A stretch of DNA of 49,411 nucleotides, taken from DASUFZ01 sp035541475 (lineage in GTDB: Bacteria; Myxococcota_A; UBA9160; SMWR01). Numbering within the stretch: position 1 is the stretch's first letter; each line of letters opens with the position of its first letter. Below the pieces are notes generated by a model. That model was not told the DNA's origin, did no database searches, and was given only the letters and a program-made list of their open reading frames with translations. Both the position numbers and the translations under genes were made by a program. The stretch covers positions 1-49,411 of the forward strand of contig DATKND010000008.1 of NCBI GenBank assembly GCA_035541475.1, written 5' to 3'. Shown here one piece after another: positions 33,400-42,083 of the stretch.

Positions 33400-33918
33400 G
33401 TGAAGCGCATCCCCATCCTGCTCGTCGCGGCGCTCGTCGGCGTCGCACTCCCGGCCGCCGCCGCGAAGAAGAACGCGACCACGATGACCTGCGAAGAGTT
33501 CGCCGCGCAGACGCCCGAGGCGCAGACGCGCGTCGCCGCGTTCCTCGACGGCTACACGAAGGGCGGCAAGCAACTCGACGCCGCCAGCGACGTCGACGTC
33601 CAGCGCCAGCTCGACGTGCTCGTCGTCTCGTGCCAGCAGGATCCGAAGGCGACGCTGTGGGACAAGATCAAGGCGAAGATGCCCTTCGGGAGCAAGAAGG
33701 TGAAGCCGATCAAGATGACGTGCGACGAGTTCATGGCGCTCGGCGAGAAAGTCCAGCCCGAGGTCGCCTACTGGCTGGCCGGCTACAACGCCGCGAAGAA
33801 GACCGACGTAGCGGCGTCGGGCGAGGTGGATCTCGAGACCGACACCGCCGTGTTGATCCAGGAGTGCAAGCCGGCGCCGAAGGCTTCGCTGTGGGAGAAG
33901 ATCAAGAAGAAGTTCTGA
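33400..33918 (+). CDS. Periplasmic protein with two tandem HdeA-like domains
   Basis: 172 residues. The GTG at 33400 is chosen because AAGGAG (33388-33393) lies 6 bases before it; the ATG at 33385 is embedded in that ribosome site. After a signal peptide (...G-V-A-L-P-A-A-A-A) two domains repeat: M-T-C-E-E-F...V-A-A-F-L-D-G-Y...V-V-S-C and M-T-C-D-E-F...V-A-Y-W-L-A-G-Y...I-Q-E-C. Each has the Cys pair and the layout of HdeA, the small acid-activated periplasmic chaperone, and each ends in a similar tail (T-L-W-D-K-I-K-A-K and S-L-W-E-K-I-K-K-K). Normal HdeA has one such domain and dimerises, so this could be a covalent dimer. Its 3' end overlaps the formate dehydrogenase gene tail-to-tail by 17 bases. 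Confidence 0.8.
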   Translation: MKRIPILLVAALVGVALPAAAAKKNATTMTCEEFAAQTPEAQTRVAAFLDGYTKGGKQLDAASDVDVQRQLDVLVVSCQQDPKATLWDKIKAKMPFGSKKVKPIKMTCDEFMALGEKVQPEVAYWLAGYNAAKKTDVAASGEVDLETDTAVLIQECKPAPKASLWEKIKKKF

Positions 33919-36568
33919 GCCGCACCGCGGTCGCCTTGTACTGCGGACAGTTCGAGCGAGGGTCGCGGGCCGGGCCCGTCACGCGATTCGCGTGCGTCTC
34001 GGGCTGGTGGAAGCTCAGGAACAGGATGCCGGGTGGCGTGCGCGGTGTGATGCGCGCGGCCACCCGTGTCTCGCCCCAGCGACTCGACACGACGACGTGA
34101 CTCCCCGCCGCGATGCCCTCGCGGCGGGCGTCCTCCGGATGGATCTCCAGCCAGTCGGCCGGCGCGAGGTGCTGCTGGCGGGTGCGTCGCGTCATGGTGC
34201 CGACGTTGTACTGGTGCAGCACGCGTCCGGTGACGAGGAGATACGGATGGCCGGGCACGTCGTGCTCGGAGCTCCGCAGCGGCGGGACCGCGACGAGGAG
34301 CCCCTTGCCGCGCAGGAAGCCGCGCTCGTGCACGCGCGCCGTGCCGGGGTGCTCCGCCGACGGGCACGGCCACTGGAGACCGTCGCCCTCGAGTCGCGCG
34401 TACGAGACGCCGCCGAAGAGCGCCGGCGCGACTCGCGCGATCTCGTCCATGACGTCGCTCGGTGACGCATAGCGCCAGTCGGCGCCGAGCGCGCGCGCGA
34501 CGTCGCGCACTGCGACCCAGTCGGGGCGCGCGTCGCCCGGCGCCGCGAGCGCGGGGCGGACGTGCTGGATGCGCCGCTCGGCATTCGTGAAGGTCCCCTC
34601 CTGCTCGAGATAGCCGGCCGCCGGCAGGACGACGTGCGCGCGCCGCGCGGTCTCGGTCAGGAAGAGCTCCTGCACGACCAGGAAGTCGAGCGACTCGAGC
34701 GCCTCGAGCACGCGCGTCTCGTCGGGGTCGCTCTGCGCGACGTCTTCGCCCATGATCCAGAGCGCGCGGAGCTCCCGCGCGCGCGCCGCCTCGAACATCT
34801 CGGGGATCGTCCAGCCCGGCGTCTCGGGCGGCGCGACGCCCCATTCGCGCTCGACGCGTGCGCGCGCCGACGCGTCGTCGAGCGGCTGATAGCCGGTCAG
34901 CGCCGCGGGCATGCTCCCCATGTCGGCGTTGCCCTGCACGTTGTTCTGACCGCGCAGCGGCATGAGTCCCGCGCCGATTCTTCCGACGCTGCCGGTCAGC
35001 ATCGCGAGATTGGCGAGCGCCATCACCGAGCCGACTCCCTGCACGAGCTCCGACAGTCCGAGCCCCCAGACGAAGAGCGTCGGCCCCTCGGCGAGCAGGT
35101 CGGCGACTTCGCGCAGCGAAGCGACCGGCACGCCCGCCTCGCGCGCGCAATCGTCGAGCGAGAGGCGCGTCAGGAACTCGCGCAGCTCGGCCTCGCCCTC
35201 GCAGCGCTCCGCCAGATAGGCGGCATCGACGCGTCCGCTCTCGAACAGAAGCCTCGCGATCGCGTGGAAGGCGGCGACGTTCGCGCCCGGCCGCACCGGC
35301 AGGTGGAGGCTCGCCACGTCGCAGAGATCGATGCGGCGCGGGTCGATCACGGCGAGTCGTGCGCCGCGTCGCGCCTGCTGGAGGATCCGCGCGCCGACGA
35401 CGGGGTGCGCTTCGGTCGGATTCGCTCCCGCAACGACGATGCGCCGCGCCGCCTCGATGTCGGCATAGCAGGTCGAGGCCGCGCCCGTCCCGGTCACGAG
35501 CTGGAGCGCCATCGCGGTCGACGCGTGACACACCCGCGCGCAGCAGTCCACGTGGTTCGTGCCGAGCACGGCGCGGAAGAGCTTCTGGAGGAGATACGCG
35601 GCCTCGTTGGTCGAGCGCGACGAACTGAGCGCGCCGAGCGCTCCGGCGCCGTGTCGCTCTCTCAGCGAGGCGAGCGCTTCCGCGATGCGCGCCGTCGCCT
35701 CGACCCAGGAGATCTCGCGCCAGCGCGGATCGGAGAGCGGACCGGTGCGGAGCAGCGGCGTCCGCAGGCGATCCTGCGACGATTGCCAGCCGTGCGCGAA
35801 GCGACCCTTCGCGCACAGGTGACCGCGATTGACCGCGGATCCCGGCACGCCGCGGATCCGCGCGACGCCGCGCCCGCGCGTCGTCACTTCGATGCGACAG
35901 CCGACGCCGCAGTAGCCGCACACCGTCTCGGTGGTCGCGTCGGCGGGCGCGCCGGACTCGCGGTCCACGTCGAAGAGCGCGCCGGTCGGACAGGCGTCGA
36001 CGCAGGCGCCACAGGCGGTGCAGGCGCTCGTCTCGAAGCGGTCCTCGGGTCCGATCAGCAGCGCGGTGCGGAAGCCGCGCCCGCCGATCCCGTAGACGAA
36101 GCTCCCCTGGAGATCGGCGCAGGTCGCGAGACAGCGCCGGCAGGTGATGCAGCGCGCGGCTTCGAAGCGGAGATAGGGATGCGACGCGAGGGCGCCGTCG
36201 TCACCGGCAAGAGGCGGCGCGCCGACGCCGTGGCGCGCGAGCAGCGCTCCGAAGCGCGTGCCGCCGAAATCGCCGCGCAGCGCCTCGCCCTCGACGTGCA
36301 GGGCCAGTAGATCGCGCCGCAGCGCCGCGAGCGAGGGCGAGTCCGTGCGGACCCGCATGCCCGACGCGAGCGCGCTGTGGCACGCCGCGCGCGGGCGCGC
36401 CTCGCCCTCGACCTCGACCAGGCAGATGCGGCAGCCGGCCGGCGGCGGCAGGCCTTCCACGTGACACAGCGTCGGGACGTCGATGCCGAGTCGCCGCGCC
36501 GCCGCGAGGATCGTCTCGCCGGGCACGGGCTCGACGATCCGCCCGTCGATCCAGGCCTCGGCGCTCAC
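33902..36568 (-). CDS. fdsA: Formate dehydrogenase, molybdopterin catalytic subunit (FdsA/FdhA type)
   Basis: 888 residues from the GTG overlapping the upstream stop. Order: 2Fe-2S domain (C-H-V-E..., G-C-R-I-C, A-A-C-H); then two 4Fe-4S motifs (C-I-T-C-R-R-C-L-A-T-C and C-T-A-C-G-A-C-V-D-A-C-P); then the 4Fe-4S of the molybdopterin domain (C-G-Y-C-G-V-G-C...H-L-C-A-K-G). The Mo ligand is Cys in C-A-R-V-C-H-A-S-T, not selenocysteine, and the C-terminal MopB domain ends N-C-P-Q-Y-K. The His-Cys3 cluster motif usual between the 2Fe-2S and 4Fe-4S domains is absent (L-L-A-L-H-V-E-G-E-A-L-R). It would oxidise formate in the cytoplasm and pass electrons to the NAD/FMN subunit, and could run in reverse. 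Confidence 0.9.
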   Translation of the reverse strand: MSAEAWIDGRIVEPVPGETILAAARRLGIDVPTLCHVEGLPPPAGCRICLVEVEGEARPRAACHSALASGMRVRTDSPSLAALRRDLLALHVEGEALRGDFGGTRFGALLARHGVGAPPLAGDDGALASHPYLRFEAARCITCRRCLATCADLQGSFVYGIGGRGFRTALLIGPEDRFETSACTACGACVDACPTGALFDVDRESGAPADATTETVCGYCGVGCRIEVTTRGRGVARIRGVPGSAVNRGHLCAKGRFAHGWQSSQDRLRTPLLRTGPLSDPRWREISWVEATARIAEALASLRERHGAGALGALSSSRSTNEAAYLLQKLFRAVLGTNHVDCCARVCHASTAMALQLVTGTGAASTCYADIEAARRIVVAGANPTEAHPVVGARILQQARRGARLAVIDPRRIDLCDVASLHLPVRPGANVAAFHAIARLLFESGRVDAAYLAERCEGEAELREFLTRLSLDDCAREAGVPVASLREVADLLAEGPTLFVWGLGLSELVQGVGSVMALANLAMLTGSVGRIGAGLMPLRGQNNVQGNADMGSMPAALTGYQPLDDASARARVEREWGVAPPETPGWTIPEMFEAARARELRALWIMGEDVAQSDPDETRVLEALESLDFLVVQELFLTETARRAHVVLPAAGYLEQEGTFTNAERRIQHVRPALAAPGDARPDWVAVRDVARALGADWRYASPSDVMDEIARVAPALFGGVSYARLEGDGLQWPCPSAEHPGTARVHERGFLRGKGLLVAVPPLRSSEHDVPGHPYLLVTGRVLHQYNVGTMTRRTRQQHLAPADWLEIHPEDARREGIAAGSHVVVSSRWGETRVAARITPRTPPGILFLSFHQPETHANRVTGPARDPRSNCPQYKATAVRLRTSS

Positions 36569-38088
36569 GCGCTGGCGCCGAACACGCGCGCCCGGAAGAA
36601 CGTGGCCAGCTCGCGCATCGGGCCGGGCAGGAGCTGGCCGAAGGCGCAGAGGCTCGCCTGCTCCATCACGTCGAAGAGGCGCAGCAGCGCGGTGTCGTCG
36701 GCGCCGCGCGGCGCGGACTCGAGCCATGCATGCGCGCGCTCGGAGCCGAGCCGGCAGGGCGCGCAGCGCCCGCACGACTCGTCGCGCATGAACGCGAGCC
36801 AGTGGAGGAGGAGGCCGCGGACGTCCGCGCCCTCCGGCAGCGCAACCATGCCGCCGTGCCCGAGCCGCAGGCCGCGCGCGCTGAGCGCGTCGTAGCAGAC
36901 GGGCGCGTCCCAGTCCTTCGGCAACACGACGCTGCCCATCGGTCCGCCGAGCAGCAGCGCGTCGAGCCGACACGAGCCCGCGCCGTGGCCGGCTTCGTCG
37001 AGCACGGTGGAGAGCGGCGTCCCGAACTCGATCTCGACGATGCCGGGACGCGCGAAGCCGGCGTTGAGGCAGAGAGCGATCGTGCCGGACGAGGCGGCCG
37101 TGCCGAGGCTGGCGAACCAGTCGCCGCCGCGCGCGACGATCGCGGGGACACAGGCGAGCGTCTCGACGTTGTTCACGACGGTCGGGCGGCCGTGGAGGCC
37201 GTGCTCGGACGGATAAGGCGGGCGCAGGCGCACCTCGCCGCGGCGGCCCTCGATCGAGTTCAAGAGCGCGGTCTCCTCGCCGCAGACGTAGCTCCCGTGC
37301 CCGCCGACGACGCGCAGCTCGCAGGAGAAATCGCTGCCGAGGATGCGGGGGCCCGCGAGCCCCGCCGCGCGCGCCGCTTCGATCGCGCTGCGCATCCGCT
37401 GCTGCGCGCGCGGGTACTCCGAGCGGACGAAGACGATCCCTTCGGATGCGCCGACCGCGAAGGCACACAGCAGCAATCCCTCGAGCACGGCGTGCGGGTC
37501 GTCCTCCATCAGGACGCGATCGACGAAGGAGCCGGGGTCGCCTTCGTCGCCGTTCGCGACGACGACGCGCGGGCCCGGCGCCGCCGCGCAGGCGCGCCAC
37601 TTCACGCCGGTCGCGAAGCCGCTGCCGCCGCGCCCGCGCTCCCGCGAGCGCACGACCTCCGCGAGCACCGCCTCGGGCGGACCGGCGAGCGCGCCCTCGA
37701 GCGCCGCATAGGCGCCGTCGCGGCGCGCGTCGACGAGCGCGGCGAAGGAGCCGCGCCCGATGCGAGCCGTCGCGATCGGCTCGCGCGCGAGCGAGCGCAC
37801 CATGGGCCGCGCGCCCTCGTCGTCGGCGCCGCGGTCGGCGCGGGCGCGCTCGCCCGAAGCAATGCGGCCGTCCGCGAAGAGCAGTGCGGGCGAGCGGTCG
37901 CACCAGCCGAGGCAGTAGGCGCCGCGACACGGCTGCTTGCGCGCGCGCAGCTTCCACACCTCGTCGCCGCCGGCGAGCCAGCACGAGGTCCCGCGACACA
38001 CGCGCGTGGCGGCAGGGTCGGCGTGGAGATCCGCATAGAAGCTCGCGACCTCGCGCGCGGCGGTCTTCGCGATCACGTCCTGGCTCAT
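36565..38088 (-). CDS. fdsB: Formate dehydrogenase NAD/FMN subunit, NuoE-NuoF fusion (FdsB type)
   Basis: 507 residues from the ATG overlapping the RNase gene stop. The first ~100 residues are a thioredoxin-like NuoE domain with four Cys in C-R-G-T-S-C and C-L-G-W-C, enough for a 2Fe-2S cluster. The rest is NuoF-like: FMN loop G-R-G-G-S-G-F-A-T-G-V-K-W, NAD segment N-G-D-E-G-D-P-G-S-F-V-D-R and the 4Fe-4S C-G-R-C-A-P-C plus the later L-C-A-F-G-Q. Transfers electrons from FdsA to NAD+. No separate fdsG, fdsC/fdhD or fdsD is present, so this is a compact two-gene enzyme. Confidence 0.9.
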   Translation of the reverse strand: MSQDVIAKTAAREVASFYADLHADPAATRVCRGTSCWLAGGDEVWKLRARKQPCRGAYCLGWCDRSPALLFADGRIASGERARADRGADDEGARPMVRSLAREPIATARIGRGSFAALVDARRDGAYAALEGALAGPPEAVLAEVVRSRERGRGGSGFATGVKWRACAAAPGPRVVVANGDEGDPGSFVDRVLMEDDPHAVLEGLLLCAFAVGASEGIVFVRSEYPRAQQRMRSAIEAARAAGLAGPRILGSDFSCELRVVGGHGSYVCGEETALLNSIEGRRGEVRLRPPYPSEHGLHGRPTVVNNVETLACVPAIVARGGDWFASLGTAASSGTIALCLNAGFARPGIVEIEFGTPLSTVLDEAGHGAGSCRLDALLLGGPMGSVVLPKDWDAPVCYDALSARGLRLGHGGMVALPEGADVRGLLLHWLAFMRDESCGRCAPCRLGSERAHAWLESAPRGADDTALLRLFDVMEQASLCAFGQLLPGPMRELATFFRARVFGASA

Positions 38089-39464
38089 GCGCCCGGACCC
38101 GCGCTCGCCGCGCCGAGCGTCACGACCTCGCCGTACTCCGGGATGCGCGGCTCGCGCCGCAGGCGCGCCTTCAGCGTGCGGCGCAGCGCGTCCGCGGCCG
38201 CGGGCTCTCCATGCACGAGGAAGAGCTCGCGCGGCTCTCGCGGCGCCGATGCGAGCCACGCGCACAGATCCTCGCGGTCGGCGTGCGCGGAGAGAAGGCC
38301 GAGCTGCACGACCTTCGCCCGCACGGGAACGAGCTCGCCGTGGATCTTGATCGAGTCGGCGCCGGCCGCGAGGTCGGCGCCACGAGTCCCGACGGCCTGG
38401 AATCCCGGCAACAGGATGGTGTTGCGCGGATCGGGCGCGAGCGCGCGCAGGTGGTGGAGCACGCGGCCGCCCGTCGCCATGCCGGAGGCCGAGATCACGA
38501 CGTGCGGATCGCGCAGCGAGACGAGGCTGCGAGACTCCTCGACGCTGCGCACGAAGTGCGCGAGCTGGCCGATCGGCGCGATCTCTTCCGGCGCCACGCG
38601 CACGGCGTCGCGGAATTCCGCGTAGAGCGCGCTCACGTCGGTGGCCATCGGGCTGTTGACGAACACCGGCACGCGCGGCGCGAGCCCCTTCTCGAAGGCG
38701 CGGTGCAGGCAGACGAGCAGCGCCTGCGCTCGGCCGACGGCGAAGGACGGAACGAGCAGCACGCCGCCACGCTTGAGCGTGTCGCGCAGCACGCTCGCGA
38801 TCGCCTCGACCGGATCGCCCTCGGGATGGCTGCGATCTCCGTAGGTGGACTCCATCGCGATCCAGTCGGCGTCCGGCGGGGGCACGGGCGGCGGCATCAG
38901 CACGTCGTCGGTGCGGCCAAGATCGCCCGAGAAGAGCAGCGTGCCCGTCGCGCCGCGCAGCGCGACGCTCGCCGCGCCGAGGATGTGACCGGCGGGCAGG
39001 AAGCGCGCGTGGAGCGCGCCGAGCGCGAGCTCGCGCTCGAACTCGACCGACACGAGCTGCTGGAGCGCGAGCTCGGCGTCGCGCTCGCCATAGAGCGGCA
39101 GCGCCGGATCGTGCTTCGAGAACCTCTTGCGGTTGGCGTAGGCGGCGTCCTCTTCCTGGATGCGACCGCTGTCCGGCAGCAGGATGCGGCAGAGCGCGCG
39201 GGTCGCCGGCGTGCAGTAGACGGGTCCTTCGAAGCCGGCGCGCACCAGCGCCGGCAGGTAGCCGCTGTGGTCGATGTGCGCGTGCGAGAGCAGCACGGCG
39301 TCGAGCCGACGCGCGTCGAAGGGCGGCGGACTCCAGTTGCGAAGTCGAAGCTGCTTCAGCCCCTGGAAGAGCCCGCAGTCGACCAGCACGCGCGTGCCCT
39401 CGGATTCGACCAGGAATTTCGAGCCGGTCACCGTGCCGACGGCGCCGTGGAATCCGAGCTGCAC
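38085..39464 (-). CDS. Beta-CASP metallo-beta-lactamase RNase
   Basis: 459 residues from the GTG at 39464. Metallo-beta-lactamase motif S-H-A-H-I-D-H-S-G near residue 57; the beta-CASP insertion follows (S-F-A-V-G-R-A-Q-A-L-L, N-S-P-M-A, I-S-A-S-G-M-A-T-G-G-R), and the C-terminal Zn motif is A-H-A-D-R-E-D-L, then V-H-G-E-P. Related to archaeal aCPSF and bacterial YsiA/RNase J-like enzymes that cleave RNA. Sits at the head of the formate dehydrogenase genes (ATGA overlap) and diverges from groEL across 183 bases. In other bacteria such genes recur in hypoxia clusters with PpsA and CBS proteins, as I recall; here the same set is seen. Confidence 0.88.
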   Translation of the reverse strand: MQLGFHGAVGTVTGSKFLVESEGTRVLVDCGLFQGLKQLRLRNWSPPPFDARRLDAVLLSHAHIDHSGYLPALVRAGFEGPVYCTPATRALCRILLPDSGRIQEEDAAYANRKRFSKHDPALPLYGERDAELALQQLVSVEFERELALGALHARFLPAGHILGAASVALRGATGTLLFSGDLGRTDDVLMPPPVPPPDADWIAMESTYGDRSHPEGDPVEAIASVLRDTLKRGGVLLVPSFAVGRAQALLVCLHRAFEKGLAPRVPVFVNSPMATDVSALYAEFRDAVRVAPEEIAPIGQLAHFVRSVEESRSLVSLRDPHVVISASGMATGGRVLHHLRALAPDPRNTILLPGFQAVGTRGADLAAGADSIKIHGELVPVRAKVVQLGLLSAHADREDLCAWLASAPREPRELFLVHGEPAAADALRRTLKARLRREPRIPEYGEVVTLGAASAGPGA

Positions 39465-39607
39465 GGGCGGAACGCTAGCCGAGCGTGGAAATCGAGCGCG
39501 CGAGCTCGAGCGAGGAGCTTCGTCCCAGCCGGAGCGCCCGCTGTCGCATCGAGCCCCACTCCTCGGGTGAGCACGCGCCTCCGGCTCGCGCGATGCCTTC
39601 CCGACCG

Positions 39608-39623
39608 TGGCACGCGGCTTGCT
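39608..39623 (+). promoter_or_regulatory. Sigma-54 promoter of the groEL operon
   Basis: TGGCACG-CGGC-TTGCT matches the sigma-54 consensus TGGCACG-N4-TTGCW completely, with GG at 39609-39610 and GC at 39621-39622, 10 bases apart. Transcription would start about 12 bases after the GC, close to 39634, just before the AGGAGG ribosome site (39635-39640) of groEL. An enhancer-binding protein would be needed; none is encoded in the window. There is no CIRCE element. Confidence 0.78.
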
Positions 39624-39647
39624 CCAAGGCTCGTAGGAGGCCCCCGA

Positions 39648-41264
<1,617 letters not shown>

Positions 41265-41273
41265 GAGAGCGCC

Positions 41274-42074
41274 ATGGTGGCCCTGGTGAAGGAGTGGATG
41301 AGCGCCGATCCGGTGACGATCGAGGCGCAGGCCATGGCGCGCGATGCGCTCGAGCTGATGGTCGAGCACGGCATCCGACACCTGCCGGTGGTGGGCTCGC
41401 TCGGGCGCGTGGTCGGGGTGATCTCGATCGACGACCTGCGCGCCGCACTGCCGCTGGCCGCGGCGTCGGGCGCGAGCGCCGGCACCGTCGGCCGCGTGGA
41501 GATCGGCAGCGGCCGGGTCGGCGAGCTGATGACCTTCGCGCCGCAGACCGTGCGCGCCGAGACGCCGCTGGCCGAGGCCGCCGACCTCATGGCCGAGCTG
41601 CGCATCGGCTGTCTGCCCGTGGTCGAGAGCCAGGGCGGCCTGGTCGGCATCCTCTCCGAGACGGACGCCCTGCGCGCGCTGGCCGCGACCCTGTGGACGG
41701 ACGAGGTCCGCGCGCGGCGCGCCCGCAGCACGGACCTCGACGCCCTGGTGGTGCGGCTGCGTGCCGAACGCGAGCGCGTCGCGCGGGAATTGCGCGACTA
41801 CTCCGAGGTGGAGCGGCGCTTCACGATGCATCCGCAGGAGGAGCCGGTGGACTTCTCGGAGCGCGCGGCCGACCGTACCGAGGCCGACAGCGCCGGCATC
41901 TTTCAGGACCTCGCCGTGCGACGCCTCGAGGGGCTCGATCGCGCCCTCGAGCGCGCCGCAACCGGGCGCCTCGCGCGCTGCGAGAGCTGCGGGCGACGCA
42001 TCCCGCTGTCGCGGTTGCAGGCCCTGCCCGGCAACGCGCTCTGCATCGCGTGCGCCCGTGCTCTCGAGGGCTAG
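41274..42074 (+). CDS. CBS-pair protein with C-terminal DksA/TraR zinc finger
   Basis: 266 residues. Two CBS motifs (residues ~5-60: H-G-I-R-H-L-P-V-V; ~83-140: R-I-G-C-L-P-V-V), which as a pair bind AMP, ATP or similar ligands. After a charged helical stretch (R-L-R-A-E-R-E-R-V-A-R-E-L-R) the C terminus has C-E-S-C...C-I-A-C in DksA spacing (C-x2-C-x17-C-x2-C). A DksA-like finger on a nucleotide-sensing module suggests a regulator that acts on RNA polymerase and is controlled by adenylates; this is inference. Ten bases downstream of groEL, 9 bases upstream of ppsA. The homologue at 47319-47963 lacks part of the first CBS. Confidence 0.85.
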   Translation: MVALVKEWMSADPVTIEAQAMARDALELMVEHGIRHLPVVGSLGRVVGVISIDDLRAALPLAAASGASAGTVGRVEIGSGRVGELMTFAPQTVRAETPLAEAADLMAELRIGCLPVVESQGGLVGILSETDALRALAATLWTDEVRARRARSTDLDALVVRLRAERERVARELRDYSEVERRFTMHPQEEPVDFSERAADRTEADSAGIFQDLAVRRLEGLDRALERAATGRLARCESCGRRIPLSRLQALPGNALCIACARALEG

Positions 42075-42083
42075 CGCCACGTC

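Noticed and set aside
39465..39647. CIRCE element upstream of groEL
   Set aside because: A CACTC...GTGAG pair occurs near 39555-39575 but lacks the TTAGCACTC arms and the 9-base spacer.
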